This document shows positions 1 to 9,865 of a stretch of 64,000 nucleotides of DNA, piece by piece. Each line of letters opens with the position of its first letter. Position 1 is the stretch's first letter. The stretch lies in contig NZ_JAJBMO010000022.1 of the NCBI RefSeq assembly GCF_020537505.1, forward strand, positions 9,104 to 73,103, written 5' to 3'. The stretch comes from Blautia glucerasea (GTDB lineage Bacteria; Bacillota; Clostridia; Lachnospirales; Lachnospiraceae). The translations under genes and the position numbers were made by a program. The notes beneath the pieces were generated by a model that saw nothing but the letters and a program-made list of their open reading frames with translations, was not told where the DNA came from and did no database searches.

Positions 1-527
1 TTGGAACGAGTGGGCTCTACATAAAGGTAATGCATAGGTTTCACTGTATTTAAGTACTGTTTAATGATTCCATTCAAGTCTCTTCCCCGCTCTTCCACAT
101 CACGGGAAATCCGGCGGAGGATACGCTCATCGGCGTCAGCTTCCACATAGACCTTAATATCAAGGAGCTCACGCACTCTGGGATCTGCCAGAAGAAGGAT
201 TCCCTCCACAAGTATCACCGGACTTGGGGTGATATGAAGGATCTTGTCTGAACGGTTATGTTGGGAATAATCGTAAACCGGACAGTCAATAGCTTTCCCC
301 TGCCTCAGAAGCTTCAGATGCTCCACCAGAAGCTCTGTCTCCAGGGAATCCGGATGGTCGTAATTCACAGTCACACGCTGCTCAAAAGGGATTCCATCCT
401 GTCTGCGGTAATAATTGTCGTGATAAAGGACTACTACGTCATCTCCAAAACGCTTTTTAATTCTGTTTGTAAAAGTAGATTTACCGGAGCCGGAGCCGCC
501 GGCAATTCCTATAATAAGACTTTCCAT
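1..527 (-). CDS. udk: Uridine kinase (C-terminus cut by window edge)
   Basis: Phosphorylates uridine and cytidine to UMP/CMP in the cytoplasm (pyrimidine salvage). The visible 175 codons begin MESLIIGIAGGSGSGK, a P-loop (GGSGSGKS) at residues 9-17, followed by the substrate-binding segment YHDNYYR and the family segment NYDHPDS. The usual family length is just over 200 residues, so about 30 C-terminal residues lie beyond base 1. The ATG at 525-527 has GTAGGAG just upstream (531-540). It follows the PfkB kinase gene by 9 bp, so the two are probably co-transcribed at the end of the nucleoside island. Assignment is firm; specificity for uridine is from the family and context. Confidence 0.9.
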   Translation of the reverse strand, partial: MESLIIGIAGGSGSGKSTFTNRIKKRFGDDVVVLYHDNYYRRQDGIPFEQRVTVNYDHPDSLETELLVEHLKLLRQGKAIDCPVYDYSQHNRSDKILHITPSPVILVEGILLLADPRVRELLDIKVYVEADADERILRRISRDVEERGRDLNGIIKQYLNTVKPMHYLYVEPTRS

Positions 528-536
528 ATTCTTCTC

Positions 537-1457
537 CTACCTGTCAAGATCAAATTCTTCCGGCATAAATCTCGGACAAATGTTCTCTGAGGTACAAATT
601 ACAGTTGAGGAAAGACGGGTACCAATGGCACATGCCTCTCTCATTGTTTTTCCATAGGTAAGGCCTACGCACACACCTGCAAAAAAGGCGTCTCCCGCGC
701 CTGTGGTGTCAACCACATCTACCTTCATAGCTGGATAAACGCCCCAGTTTCCTTCCTGATCTGCATAAGCTGCACCATCACTTCCCATGGTAACCACCAT
801 CTTTGGAATATGGGCGGACTGGATCCTTTTTGCCAGACACCGGGCCATTTCTTCAGTTTTCAAGTCACCGTAATCCTCAGAAAACAGGATGCCCGCTTCC
901 TGCTGGTTGCATACAAAGCAGGCTGTCCGCCTTAAGAAGTCACGTCTTTCGATTGCAATGGTCATATTCGATACAAGAGCGTATACTTTTTTGCCGTATT
1001 TCTCTGCATAGTGAAAGGTCTTCTTCACAATTTCCTTGTCAATATCGATCTCGATCACAACACTGTCCGCATCCTGGAAAATTTCATCTCCGTGTTCATC
1101 CAGGATCTGCTCTATAGGGCGATGGTCCGGACGTTTGGAAATAGATGCCACCACATCTCCGTCCTGGTCAAAGACAGCCAGCCAGGTTCCCATGCCGTTT
1201 TTTACCTTACGCATATATCTGGTATCTACTTTATGACGCTCCAGTTTGCGGATCACATCATCCCCCATAGCGTCGTCATCTACCAGACTGACAAAGGTTG
1301 GTTTCAACTCTATATTGGCAATATCTTCCACTACATTTCTTCCTACGCCGCCGTGGATCTGCTGGATCACACCGGCATTTCTTCCTCCAGGAATAAATGG
1401 TGCTGTGGAATACCCTTTCACATCGATAAAAACATCACCGATTACAACAATTCCCAT
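537..1457 (-). CDS. PfkB-family carbohydrate/nucleoside kinase
   Basis: A 306-residue ribokinase-fold kinase. The N-terminal strand MGIVVIGDVFID, the substrate-loop GGVGRNVVEDIA (about residue 37) and the anion-hole/catalytic motif DTTGAGDAFFAG (about residue 250, catalytic Asp in GAGD) are all present, so the enzyme should be active. AAAGGAG precedes the ATG at 1457. It sits between purine nucleoside phosphorylase and uridine kinase in a nucleoside-salvage island, so its substrate could be a nucleoside, ribose, deoxyribose or pseudouridine. No pseudouridine glycosidase (PsuG) is present nearby. Substrate cannot be read from sequence alone; the family call is firm. Confidence 0.82.
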   Translation of the reverse strand: MGIVVIGDVFIDVKGYSTAPFIPGGRNAGVIQQIHGGVGRNVVEDIANIELKPTFVSLVDDDAMGDDVIRKLERHKVDTRYMRKVKNGMGTWLAVFDQDGDVVASISKRPDHRPIEQILDEHGDEIFQDADSVVIEIDIDKEIVKKTFHYAEKYGKKVYALVSNMTIAIERRDFLRRTACFVCNQQEAGILFSEDYGDLKTEEMARCLAKRIQSAHIPKMVVTMGSDGAAYADQEGNWGVYPAMKVDVVDTTGAGDAFFAGVCVGLTYGKTMREACAIGTRLSSTVICTSENICPRFMPEEFDLDR

Positions 1458-1533
1458 ATTATTACTTTTCTCCTTTGTTACGTGATACCTTTTGGTTTGC
1501 GCTGCCTCTTATGGAACCCGCACTTCCTTGCGG

Positions 1534-2355
1534 CTACATACCGGCTATGATTTCTGTCACCAGCTTTTTAAAAGATTTCGCCACTCTGTCTGCAGTCTCC
1601 TGAACCTCCTTGTGGTTCAGCTCCTGCTTCGAAATGCCAGCTGCCATGTTGGTGATACAGGAAATTCCGCACACTTCAATTCCCATATGACGGGCTGCCA
1701 TTGCCTCACATGCAGTGCTCATTCCAACTGCGTCACCGCCCCATATAGCTGCCATTCTCACTTCAGCCGGAGTTTCATAGGCAGGACCTGTAAACTGCAC
1801 ATATACGCCCTCCTGGAGATCTATACCGCATTTTTCTGCACTGGCACGGATTACCTCTCGCAATCGTTTGCTGTATACCTCACTCATATCCGGAAATCTG
1901 CTTCCCAGTTCCTCAATGTTCGGTCCGATCAGCGGACTCGGAATTCCTGTGGTAATGTGATCGGTGATCATCATAAAATCACCTGGTTTAAAATTCGGAT
2001 TCACTCCACCGGCTGCATTTGTAAGAAACAGCTTCTTCGCCCCCATCATGCCCATCAATCTGGTGGGAAGAACTACATCCGTCATTGGATAGCCTTCATA
2101 GTAATGCACTCTTCCCTGCATGATCACAACCGGCACATTTTTCACATATCCAAATACAAATCTGCCTTTGTGACCTGCAACTGTGGAGGTTGGAAAGCCC
2201 TCAATCTCTGTATAGTCAATGGTGGTTTCAATCTGGATCTCATCTGCATAATCTCCAAGGCCGGATCCCAGGATCAGCGCCACTTCCGGTTTAAAATCTG
2301 TCTTTTTTCTAACACTTGCAAGGCAAGTCTCTAATTTCTGATATAAATCGCTCAT
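1534..2355 (-). CDS. punA: Purine nucleoside phosphorylase (trimeric type)
   Basis: Cleaves (deoxy)inosine and (deoxy)guanosine with phosphate to base plus (deoxy)ribose-1-phosphate. The 273-residue protein carries the low-molecular-weight (trimeric) PNP motifs: GSGLGDYADEI for phosphate binding, GHKGRFVFGYV, MQGRVHYYEGY, LTNAAGGVNP and the purine-site segment YVQFTGPAYETPAE with VGMSTACEA. I start at ATG 2355, which lies 9 nt after AAAGGAG; a GTG two codons upstream would be too close to that site. It feeds phosphopentomutase, encoded upstream in the same direction. Very likely part of the nucleoside operon (71 bp after the Crp/Fnr gene). Confidence 0.92.
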   Translation of the reverse strand: MSDLYQKLETCLASVRKKTDFKPEVALILGSGLGDYADEIQIETTIDYTEIEGFPTSTVAGHKGRFVFGYVKNVPVVIMQGRVHYYEGYPMTDVVLPTRLMGMMGAKKLFLTNAAGGVNPNFKPGDFMMITDHITTGIPSPLIGPNIEELGSRFPDMSEVYSKRLREVIRASAEKCGIDLQEGVYVQFTGPAYETPAEVRMAAIWGGDAVGMSTACEAMAARHMGIEVCGISCITNMAAGISKQELNHKEVQETADRVAKSFKKLVTEIIAGM

Positions 2356-2426
2356 GTACACCTTCTCCTTTATCTGCAGCTATCCGGCTTATTGCCAGGA
2401 CAGCTTATAACATTATTGTTTTCCGT

Positions 2427-3155
2427 TTATACGTTGCCGATTTTCTCATCCACAGTCCGCTTCAGCCTTTCGTACTGCTTCCTGTCGATACAGATCTGAT
2501 TTCCTTTTTTCACGATCAGCTGTTCTGCCTGAAACTTCTTGATGGCGCGGCTGATGCTTTTCAGGCAAAGGCCTGTCTCATCTGCCAGATTCTGCCGGCT
2601 TTCGCCGATGCATAAAATGTCATTTTTGTTATATTTTTCAAACCATTCCGAAAAAAGTACAGCTAATCTGTCAGCCCCTTCCAAAAACAGGTACAGACGG
2701 TTCCGCCGCTCTTCCTCCAACAGGGAAGCACAGGTAAGCTTTGCCTCCATGCGAAAAGCTTCCGTATCTGAATAAATCCATTTCTCATACTGCGCTCTTG
2801 GAAGCTTGGTAACAATACACTCTGTCTCTGTCTGCAGGGTGGTCTGGTAGGTATCCTGTCCCAGGATCACTTCCATACCACCAAGCGCAATGAGATTCAT
2901 GGGCTTCATAAAATCATAGGCAATACCGGAAATCCGGTAATCTGTGGCTTTTACTCTTCCTCTGGCAACAAAGAAAATCGTATCTGCCGGTTCATTTTCC
3001 CTGATAAAAGTAGTTCCGGCTTCCATTATCTCACTCTGAAACAGGTCCATAAGCCATAATGGCGCAGTACGGAAATAAGCCTCAAATTGTTTCTGTTTCT
3101 CACGTTCCAGTTCACGAAGGAATGGAAGTACATCGTGTAAATAAGTGTGTTTCAT
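2427..3155 (-). CDS. Crp/Fnr-family transcriptional regulator
   Basis: A 242-residue regulator with an N-terminal cyclic-nucleotide-binding-like beta barrel (about residues 35-125, including AGTTFIRENEPADTIFFV and GRVKATDYR) and a C-terminal winged helix (about 175-235; ESRQNLADETGLCLKSISRA is the HTH). No N-terminal Fe-S cysteine cluster typical of Fnr is seen; the few Cys residues are scattered. Conserved cAMP contacts of Crp are not obvious, so the effector is unknown. GAGG lies 7 nt before the ATG. Being embedded among deoB, punA and add, it plausibly controls nucleoside catabolism; the GACA-NN-TGTC palindromes at 12813-12949 are candidate operators, but that link is inference. Confidence 0.85.
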   Translation of the reverse strand: MKHTYLHDVLPFLRELEREKQKQFEAYFRTAPLWLMDLFQSEIMEAGTTFIRENEPADTIFFVARGRVKATDYRISGIAYDFMKPMNLIALGGMEVILGQDTYQTTLQTETECIVTKLPRAQYEKWIYSDTEAFRMEAKLTCASLLEEERRNRLYLFLEGADRLAVLFSEWFEKYNKNDILCIGESRQNLADETGLCLKSISRAIKKFQAEQLIVKKGNQICIDRKQYERLKRTVDEKIGNV

Positions 3156-3272
3156 ATGATTTCCTCATTTTCTGCCATGTGCTGCAAATCATTTGTTTCT
3201 ATCCGGGTTCTGTCGCAAAAGCAGACAATCTCCCGGATGAGCAACAGCTATCCAATAACTGTCTTTTCTCTT

Positions 3273-4463
3273 TTAACATAATTTCTCGAGAATGGAATGT
3301 CCGATGGTTCCTTCCGGCATTTTCACCTCAAAATTATCTGCAACAGACGCACCAATAATGGAAAAAGTATCCTCATTTTCAAGGGCGCCACCCTCTTTCA
3401 TGGTCTTGGAATAAGCCAGGAAGGGAACGTACTCTCTGGTATGGTCGGTGCCGCTATAGGTGGGATCATTCCCGTGATCTGCGGTAAGAATAAGAAGGTC
3501 ATCCTCCCGAAGCTCTTCCAAAAGAACGCCCAGGTTCTTGTCAAACTTCTCGATTTCCTTGCCGTAGCCTTCCACATTTCGTCTGTGTCCCCACAGGGCA
3601 TCGAAATCAACCAGATTCACAAAGCAAAGTCCCCTGAAGTCTTCTTTGCAGATTTGGATGGTCTGCTCCATGCCGTGTACAGAGCTGTCAGAATGATAGG
3701 TCTTTGTAATTCCTTCGCCGCAGAAAATATCGTTGATCTTCCCTACACCGATCACATCCAGCCCATTATCCTTTAACACATTTAATGCAGTCAGACCTGT
3801 TGGCTTCAAAGCATAGTCATGACGATTACTGGTTCGCCTGAACTCACCTTTCTTTTTGCCAACATATGGTCTGGCGATGACACGGCCTACACGCCATTCA
3901 TCCTTCAGTGTAATTTCTCTTGCAATCTCGCAGCAGCGATACAAATTCTGAAGATCAAAGGTTTCCTCATTTCCGCAGATCTGAAGAACAGAGTCGGCTG
4001 AAGTATACACGATCATGGCACCTGTATTGATTTCTGCTTCCCCAAGCTCTTCAATGATCTCCGTTCCGCTGGCGCTCTTGTTTCCAATCACGCGCTTGCC
4101 GCAGCGCTTCTCCAGTTCCGCAATCAGCTCCGGCGGAAAGCCGGCGTCTGTGAAAGTCTTAAACGGCTTCTCTGTCTTAATTCCCATCATTTCCCAATGG
4201 CCGGTCATGGTATCCTTACCATTGCTGGCTTCGCCTACGCGCATGTAACGGCCAATCGGCTTCTCCACACCTTGCATATTTCCTGCCGGATGAAGATTTA
4301 ACATTCCAAGCTTCTTAAGATTTGGTATTTCCAGGGAGCCCATTTTATCCAGAATATGTCCGAATGTATCCACTCCCACATCCCCGAATTTCTCTGAATC
4401 CGGCATGGCACCGATTCCCAGAGAATCCAGAACGATCACGAAAATCCTTTCATATTTTTTCAA
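3273..4463 (-). CDS. deoB: Phosphopentomutase
   Basis: Interconverts (deoxy)ribose-1-phosphate and -5-phosphate, linking nucleoside phosphorolysis to deoC and the pentose phosphate pathway. The alkaline-phosphatase-superfamily metal motifs are present: [12 protein letters not shown] near the N-terminus, [11 protein letters not shown] (phosphorylated Thr region), [13 protein letters not shown] and [19 protein letters not shown] near the C-terminus. Start: the TTG at 4461-4463 gives MKKYERIF, matching the family N-terminus, and has GAGGGA 8-9 nt upstream; a second TTG at 4482-4484 would add METRDFI and also has an AAAGGA upstream, so the start is uncertain. It follows add by about 25 bp and is co-directional. 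Confidence 0.93.
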   Translation of the reverse strand: MKKYERIFVIVLDSLGIGAMPDSEKFGDVGVDTFGHILDKMGSLEIPNLKKLGMLNLHPAGNMQGVEKPIGRYMRVGEASNGKDTMTGHWEMMGIKTEKPFKTFTDAGFPPELIAELEKRCGKRVIGNKSASGTEIIEELGEAEINTGAMIVYTSADSVLQICGNEETFDLQNLYRCCEIAREITLKDEWRVGRVIARPYVGKKKGEFRRTSNRHDYALKPTGLTALNVLKDNGLDVIGVGKINDIFCGEGITKTYHSDSSVHGMEQTIQICKEDFRGLCFVNLVDFDALWGHRRNVEGYGKEIEKFDKNLGVLLEELREDDLLILTADHGNDPTYSGTDHTREYVPFLAYSKTMKEGGALENEDTFSIIGASVADNFEVKMPEGTIGHSILEKLC

Positions 4464-4488
4464 AATAAAATCCCTCGTTTCCAATATT

Positions 4489-5469
4489 TTATCCTTTTAT
4501 TCCCAGTTCAGAATATAATCTCTCTTTCACCTCATCGGTGGCAAATGCCGTATCCACTGCATTCTTCATCATCAGCCGTATCTCTTCCTCCTGAATGCCA
4601 TACGTGTTCTGGATGAACTGAAGCTCTTTGGTAAGGCTTGTGTTGCTCACTGTACGGTTGTCCGTGTTTATGGAAACCTTCAATCCTGTGTTCAGAAATT
4701 CCCGGATGGGATATTCTGACGGACTGTTTACCGCTTTTGTCTGAAGATTGCTGATAGGACACATTTCAATTCCAATGCCTCTGTCAGCCAGCTCTTTTTG
4801 AATATTATAATGGCCTCGCATGGCGATTCCATGTCCGATCCTGCCGGCTCCCGCTTTTACAGCATCCACAATGTTCTGTACGCTTCCACACTCTCCTGCA
4901 TGAAGGGTAAAGGGCATCTCCAGCTTACGGGTGTTCTGAAAAAGCTCCATAAACTGTGCCATGGGATATGCTGCTTCCGCACCTGCCAGATCCGCTGCAC
5001 ACACACCATAGCCCAGATATTCACGGGCTGTTTTTATCATCCGGCTGTTGTCCTCCTGGCTGTGATGACGCATGGCACAGGTAATCACACCAAACTCCGT
5101 TCCAAAATCTGCTCTGCCCCGCTCAAGGCCTTTTAATACTGCCTCGATCACAGCACGGCAGTTCATTCCGGAGGTCTCTGAAAGAAGAGGTGCAAAACGG
5201 ATTTCTGCGTAGCGTACATTTTCCTGGCTCATGGTGCGAAGTACATCGTAGCCAGCTGCCTCAAGCCCTTTTTCATCCATAATACACTGACCCGGAAGCG
5301 AAAATTTCTCCAGGTATTCTGCAAGACTTGTGCAGTCATCAGACACGCTAAGCTCTTCCGGCTGTACCCTTCTTCCCAGCTGACTCTCCATGAACTCCCG
5401 GCTTAAAGACCCGTCCAGATGACAGTGAAGCTCTGCCTTGGGTAGTGCTTTTAATTGTTCGATTGTCAT
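4489..5469 (-). CDS. add: Adenosine deaminase
   Basis: Deaminates (deoxy)adenosine to (deoxy)inosine, which PNP then cleaves. The 326-residue TIM-barrel amidohydrolase shows the zinc ligands and catalytic residues: HCHLDGS (residues about 15-21), HAGECG (about 190), the His-Gly pair GRIGHGI, and [12 protein letters not shown] near residue 268, where canonical deaminases carry NTD(D/N)P. The residue after TDN is Arg rather than Pro, a small variation. AGGAG lies just before ATG 5469. Cytoplasmic; located between cdd and deoB in the salvage island. Adenine or other related amidohydrolase specificity is less likely given the motif set. Confidence 0.92.
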   Translation of the reverse strand: MTIEQLKALPKAELHCHLDGSLSREFMESQLGRRVQPEELSVSDDCTSLAEYLEKFSLPGQCIMDEKGLEAAGYDVLRTMSQENVRYAEIRFAPLLSETSGMNCRAVIEAVLKGLERGRADFGTEFGVITCAMRHHSQEDNSRMIKTAREYLGYGVCAADLAGAEAAYPMAQFMELFQNTRKLEMPFTLHAGECGSVQNIVDAVKAGAGRIGHGIAMRGHYNIQKELADRGIGIEMCPISNLQTKAVNSPSEYPIREFLNTGLKVSINTDNRTVSNTSLTKELQFIQNTYGIQEEEIRLMMKNAVDTAFATDEVKERLYSELGIKG

Positions 5470-5585
5470 ATTTTTTCTCCTGCAATTCTTTATGCTGCTT
5501 TATAACTGCCGGATTCAATGCCAGATCACTCTGTTTCCGGCATTTTCCAGCATACTTCATAATAATATTCTTCGGTCAGCATCTT

Positions 5586-6005
5586 TCACTCCAGATTAGA
5601 TGGTCCGAATCCTAACGGCAGGAGCTCCTTTAGTGTATACACAGCATAATGCTCTTTATCAACCGCCAGAATGACCTGGAAGGTTTCCGGGTTGCAAAAC
5701 TCCATCATGACCTGTCGACACACGCCGCAGGGAGCTGTATATTCTGTGAGCACGCCAGCCTTACCGCCAACGACACAGATTGCCTGAAATTCTTTCACCC
5801 CTTCGCTTACTGCCTTAAAAAAAGCGGTACGCTCCGCACAGTTTGTGGCTGTGTACCCGGCATTTTCAATGTTGCAGCCTGTGTAAACCTGCCCGTTTTT
5901 TGCAAGGAGGGCTGCGCCTACTTTAAAATTGGAATATGGTGTATAGGAATATTTCAGCTGGTGTATTGCTGTATCAATCAGATGGTTGATCGTCTCTTTT
6001 TCCAT
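5586..6005 (-). CDS. cdd: Cytidine deaminase
   Basis: Converts (deoxy)cytidine to (deoxy)uridine, the substrate of the uridine phosphorylase encoded upstream. The 139-residue protein has the short tetrameric-type signature: NIENAGYTATNCAERTAFF with Cys-Ala-Glu (zinc ligand and catalytic Glu) and the second zinc pair TAPCGVCRQVM. I start at ATG 6005 (MEKETINHLID), which has GAGAGGTG about 5 nt upstream; an ATG eight codons upstream lacks such a site. The gene is about 130 bp after deoC and 116 bp before add. Confidence 0.94.
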   Translation of the reverse strand: MEKETINHLIDTAIHQLKYSYTPYSNFKVGAALLAKNGQVYTGCNIENAGYTATNCAERTAFFKAVSEGVKEFQAICVVGGKAGVLTEYTAPCGVCRQVMMEFCNPETFQVILAVDKEHYAVYTLKELLPLGFGPSNLE

Positions 6006-6135
6006 TTTCACACCTCTCTTATCATTCACATTTTCTGATTGTCATTGATAACATAATGCTCTTCTCGATGAACGTCGTTATAATCTGATCAATTCCGGAG
6101 ACAGCATCTGTTCGCCTTTACAATCAATGACCTGA

Positions 6136-6801
6136 TCAATATCCTGTGGCTTTCTCGTTCTTTACAATTTTTATAATCCGGCTGGTTCCCAGTCGGTCTG
6201 CACCAAGTGCAAGGAACTTTTCTGCATCCTCCAGGGAAGAAATTCCGCCTGCTGCTTTCATTTTTACATTTGGTCCGATATGTCTGGAGAAAAGCTCAAT
6301 GTCTGCAAAGGTTGCACCCGCGCCACCAAAGCCGGTAGAGGTCTTAATATAATCTGCGCCTGCTGCTGTTACGATCTGGCACATTTTAATTTTTTCCTCG
6401 TCTGTGAGGAAGCAGGTTTCAATGATAACCTTCAGGATCTTGTCACCGCATGCAGCTTTTAAGGTGCGGATCTCGTCCTCAATCAGGTCATATTTCTGAT
6501 CTTTCAGCCAGCCGATATTGATTACCATATCGATTTCGGAAGCACCATTTGCAAGAGCATCTTTTGTTTCGAATTCCTTGGCTGCTGTTGTCATGTAGCC
6601 ATTTGGGAAACCGATAACCGTGCACACTGCCATTTTTCCATTCATGTATTCTGCTGCCTGTTTTACATAGCTTGGCGGAATGCATACGGATGCAGTTCCG
6701 TATTCCATCGCATCGTCACAAATCTGTTTGATTTCTTCCCAGGTAGATGGCTGGAGAAGAAGGGTATGATCCACATGTTTTAAAATCTCTTTTACGTCCA
6801 T
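6136..6801 (-). CDS. deoC: Deoxyribose-phosphate aldolase
   Basis: Splits 2-deoxyribose-5-phosphate into glyceraldehyde-3-phosphate and acetaldehyde. The 221-residue class I aldolase barrel shows the DeoC landmarks: [12 protein letters not shown] at the N-terminus, [23 protein letters not shown], the proton-relay segment [10 protein letters not shown] and the Schiff-base Lys in [10 protein letters not shown] (around residue 150), then MKAAGGISS and GADRLGTSR for phosphate. GAGG is 7 nt before the ATG. It completes the deoxynucleoside route with udp, punA and deoB. A 206-bp intergenic stretch separates it from udp and contains a repeat fragment (6842-6895). Confidence 0.95.
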   Translation of the reverse strand: MDVKEILKHVDHTLLLQPSTWEEIKQICDDAMEYGTASVCIPPSYVKQAAEYMNGKMAVCTVIGFPNGYMTTAAKEFETKDALANGASEIDMVINIGWLKDQKYDLIEDEIRTLKAACGDKILKVIIETCFLTDEEKIKMCQIVTAAGADYIKTSTGFGGAGATFADIELFSRHIGPNVKMKAAGGISSLEDAEKFLALGADRLGTSRIIKIVKNEKATGY

Positions 6802-6841
6802 TTATTTTCCTCATTTCTGTTATCACTTTATATTGCCCCAG

Positions 6842-6895
6842 AGCGTATCTGAAAAAGGCTTTCTATAAGAAGTGCGTCACAATTTGCTGGTAAAA
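6842..6895 (+). repeat. Truncated copy of the TGAAAA palindromic repeat family
   Basis: Reading the plus strand, this stretch aligns without gaps to the left arm of the 164-bp element at 19656-19819: shared blocks are CTGAAAAAGG/TTGAAAAGGG, TTTCT, AAGA, CGTCAC and ATTTG at identical spacing. The right arm and centre of the element are not present, so this looks like a degraded remnant in the udp-deoC gap. Similarity was judged by eye. Confidence 0.5.
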
Positions 6896-6964
6896 TTCAT
6901 ATCTATTCTTTATTTAATTATCCAATAGTATTTTAAAGATTCTTTCACCTTGATTCCTTATATC

Positions 6965-7001
6965 GTAATCATAAAGCTCACTTGCTTTTGATTACGAAGT
7001 C
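6965..7001 (-). other. Stem-loop in the udp-deoC gap
   Basis: CGTAATCA and TGATTACG form a perfect 8-9 bp stem, extended inward by AAAGC/GCTTT with a one-base bulge. There is no T-run after it on the minus strand, so it resembles a processing or stabilising hairpin rather than a terminator. It lies just after the udp stop codon. Confidence 0.5.
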
Positions 7002-7007
7002 ATGGGC

Positions 7008-7787
7008 TTAATTCGATGAATCTTCCCTGATCAGCTTTCTCACAGCCTCAACAGCCACCTGGATTGCCATATCTGTATCATGCACAACCGGATTATCCAG
7101 TCCCAGCTTCTCTCTTTCCTGATTTGCAAGCACAAGGAAACAGGAGCCAGCTCTGGCACGAAGCTTGCCAGCTGCGATAAAAAGCGCTGCAGATTCCATT
7201 TCGGAAGCAAGACAGCCCATTTTCTTCCAGGCCTCCCATTTGTTGAGCAGCTCATAACCAACTGGCATTGCTTCAGGCTCATGCTGTCCGTAAAAAGCGT
7301 CTTTGCACTGGACAACACCTGTATGACAGGAAAGTCCTTTTTCTTTCGCAGCTGCCACAAGGGCGTTTGTCACGTCCAGATTAGCTACTGCCGGATACTC
7401 TATGGGGGCATATTCCCGGCTGGTTCCCTCCATACGGATGGCACCTGTGGCAATTACGATATCTCCGCTTTTTACCTCAGGCTGCATACCGCCGCAGGTT
7501 CCAATGCGGACAAAAGTATCTGCGCCGCACCGGGAAAGCTCTTCCATGGCAATGGAGGCAGACGGTCCGCCGATTCCGGTGGATGTCACGCTGACTTTCA
7601 CGCCGTCCAGGGTTCCTGTATATGTGATATATTCTCTGTTGTCTGCAATGAGAACCGGGTTGTCAAAATACTGGGCAATTTTCACACACCTTTTCGGGTC
7701 TCCCGGCATGATCACATAGCGGCCAACTTCCCCCTTTGCAACCTGGATATGATACTGCCTGCTGGCATCTTCAGAATAGTTTTTCAT
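7008..7787 (-). CDS. udp: Uridine phosphorylase
   Basis: Phosphorolyses (deoxy)uridine to uracil and (deoxy)ribose-1-phosphate. The 259-residue nucleoside phosphorylase-I fold protein has [10 protein letters not shown] (phosphate loop) near residue 25, [17 protein letters not shown] (about 70-86), RIGTCGG (about 95), the uracil-site segment [12 protein letters not shown] and the sugar-binding [10 protein letters not shown] near residue 195. The Gln/Arg uracil-site residues typical of Udp rather than PNP fit the QHEPE segment. GAGGTG lies before the ATG. It is only 6 bp from the permease gene, so it is co-transcribed with the transporter. Confidence 0.9.
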   Translation of the reverse strand: MKNYSEDASRQYHIQVAKGEVGRYVIMPGDPKRCVKIAQYFDNPVLIADNREYITYTGTLDGVKVSVTSTGIGGPSASIAMEELSRCGADTFVRIGTCGGMQPEVKSGDIVIATGAIRMEGTSREYAPIEYPAVANLDVTNALVAAAKEKGLSCHTGVVQCKDAFYGQHEPEAMPVGYELLNKWEAWKKMGCLASEMESAALFIAAGKLRARAGSCFLVLANQEREKLGLDNPVVHDTDMAIQVAVEAVRKLIREDSSN

Positions 7788-7793
7788 AGTATA

Positions 7794-8735
7794 TCACCTC
7801 TGTCCCTTATCGTACGGAATACCTTCCGCCTTCGGTGCCCTGGAGTTCTTGGATACAAACACCAGAACGATCAGGGAAATAATGTACGGGAACATATTGT
7901 ACAGTGTACTTGGAAGCTTCAGTGCTACCAGAGCATCAAATCCGGTGTAAACGTTTGACAGCGCACGGAAAAGACCGAACAGAAGGGCTGCCAGTCCGAT
8001 GTTTACCGGCTTCCACTGTCCGAAGATCATAACAGCAAGGGCAAGGAAACCAAAGCCGGCAACTCCGTTCTCAAATTTCCACTCACTGACTCCTGCTGTA
8101 ATATAAACCAATCCTCCCAGGCCGCCAAGCGCACCAGAAATCAGAACACCTGCATATCGCATTTTGAAAACATTGATACCAACCGAATCTGCAGCCTGCG
8201 GGTGCTCGCCGCATGCCATCAGACGAAGTCCGAATTTTGTTTTGTATAATACAATATATGATGCAATAAGAATCAGCAGAGCAAAAAGCATAAACCAGCT
8301 GAATTCAAACTTGCCAAATCTTATCAGAAATGCCTTCTTCGCCACCTTGTAAGCTACCGTAGAGGATACGTTGTCCGGATTTTCCGCCATATTGATGGCT
8401 CTTACGATAACAACGGCTGCTGCCGGTCCAAGAAGATTCAAGGCCGTACCAACCAGTGTCTGGTCTGCATTAAAATGAATGGCAGCCACACCAAGGAGCA
8501 TGGAAAATATCATTCCCACAATCACACTTGCCAGCACAACCAGTATGATCACAACTGCTGCCGGAGCGGAATCCGGAAGATACTTCATCATCAGGGCACC
8601 GCCAAGTGCACCCATAACCATAATTCCCTCAAGACCAATGTTGATAACACCGCTGTGCTCGGAAAAACAGCCACCAAGTGCTACGAGAATCAATACAGAA
8701 GCAAATATTAATGTATACTGAATCAATAATAACAT
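7794..8735 (-). CDS. Nucleoside ABC transporter permease (second permease)
   Basis: A 313-residue integral membrane protein of the branched-chain-amino-acid/RbsC-like permease superfamily, YufQ/NupQ type. About eight to ten hydrophobic segments are visible; the family segment GLRLMACGEHPQAADSVGIN (cytoplasmic coupling region) is at about residues 172-191, preceding YAGVLISGALGGLGG. GGAGGAG precedes the ATG, whose first base is also the last base of the upstream permease stop (TAATG), implying translational coupling. With the other permease it forms the membrane channel of a BMP-type nucleoside importer. Confidence 0.88.
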   Translation of the reverse strand: MLLLIQYTLIFASVLILVALGGCFSEHSGVINIGLEGIMVMGALGGALMMKYLPDSAPAAVVIILVVLASVIVGMIFSMLLGVAAIHFNADQTLVGTALNLLGPAAAVVIVRAINMAENPDNVSSTVAYKVAKKAFLIRFGKFEFSWFMLFALLILIASYIVLYKTKFGLRLMACGEHPQAADSVGINVFKMRYAGVLISGALGGLGGLVYITAGVSEWKFENGVAGFGFLALAVMIFGQWKPVNIGLAALLFGLFRALSNVYTGFDALVALKLPSTLYNMFPYIISLIVLVFVSKNSRAPKAEGIPYDKGQR

Positions 8736-9865
8736 TATTTTTCTCCTCCTTTTGCAGCTTTTTTCTCATCTCTCCTGTCGAGATAACGGTTTAACCAGAG
8801 TTTGAAGAAGAATACAAATCCACACAGATAAATGATAAACGCAGAGATCAGATCAGAGATCTGTGCACAATACATGGTCTTATCCACATAACTTCCACCG
8901 CTTGTGATGTGCTGGATAAAATAAGAGGAGAAAATTGCTCCGATGGGGTGAAGGCCACCAAGGAAGGCTGCTGCGATTCCATTAAAGCCCATGCCCGGAA
9001 CCGTTGTCTGCTGAACCATCCAGGTCTCAATTCCGCTGAGATAGAAAACAGCTGCACCAAGCCCTGCAAGACCGCCGGCGATCATCATGGTTACAATGGT
9101 ATTTCTCTTCTCTTTCATGCCGCAGTATTTTGCAGCATTTTTGTTCATACCTGTTGCGCGAAGCTCAAAACCGAATTTTGTTTTTTCCAGAAGTACCCAC
9201 ACTACGATCGCCATTACCACAGAAATAATAAGACCAATGGATACGAATTTGTTTCCGGAAAAGATCTCGTCCAGCCCACAGTTGGGAAGAAGAGCGCTCT
9301 TATTGCCGCTGGAAAGATCTACGGTGTACGGAGTAGACTCGGATTTCACCTGGGTAAGAAGCATATTTACCACATACAGGGAAATCCAGTTCAGCATGAT
9401 ACAGGAAATAACCTCGTTTACATTGAAGTAAGCCTTCAGTGCACCGGAGATGCCGCCTACCAGGGCTGCGATCACGATTGCTGCGATCATGCATACATAC
9501 CAGGGCATGCCAAGCTTTAACGCAAAATACAGGGAAGCTCCGGCTCCAACTACATACTGTCCTGCTGCTCCAATGTTAAAAAGTCCAACCTTGTAAGCAA
9601 ACAGAACGGACAGGGAACACATCAGAAGTGCGGAAGCCTTTACCAGTGTGGTTCCCATATACTTCATCATAGCCTTCTGGCTTGGATAGTAAAAATAATT
9701 CTTGATAATTGCAGTAATCGCACCCGCAGCTCCTGCAGGATTGATAATAAGAAGTACCAGATAACCAATGAGAAGACCGATCACAATGCATAAAAGAGAG
9801 GCAATGATGGTCTGAACCGCATTGTTTCTCAGAATGCTTTCTTTCTTTTTGGATTCATTATTCAT
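8735..9865 (-). CDS. Nucleoside ABC transporter permease (first permease)
   Basis: A 376-residue permease of the YufP/NupP type. After a charged N-terminus (NNESKKKESILRNN) come multiple membrane helices; the coupling-loop signature is GFELRATGMNKNAAKYCGMK around residues 240-260, followed by MIAGGLAGLGAA. I start at ATG 9865 with AAAGGAG about 10 nt upstream; it overlaps the ATPase stop by 8 bases (ATGAATAA), so the ATPase and permease are translationally coupled. Longer in-frame extension upstream lacks an RBS and is rich in Arg, so was rejected. Confidence 0.88.
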   Translation of the reverse strand: MNNESKKKESILRNNAVQTIIASLLCIVIGLLIGYLVLLIINPAGAAGAITAIIKNYFYYPSQKAMMKYMGTTLVKASALLMCSLSVLFAYKVGLFNIGAAGQYVVGAGASLYFALKLGMPWYVCMIAAIVIAALVGGISGALKAYFNVNEVISCIMLNWISLYVVNMLLTQVKSESTPYTVDLSSGNKSALLPNCGLDEIFSGNKFVSIGLIISVVMAIVVWVLLEKTKFGFELRATGMNKNAAKYCGMKEKRNTIVTMMIAGGLAGLGAAVFYLSGIETWMVQQTTVPGMGFNGIAAAFLGGLHPIGAIFSSYFIQHITSGGSYVDKTMYCAQISDLISAFIIYLCGFVFFFKLWLNRYLDRRDEKKAAKGGEK

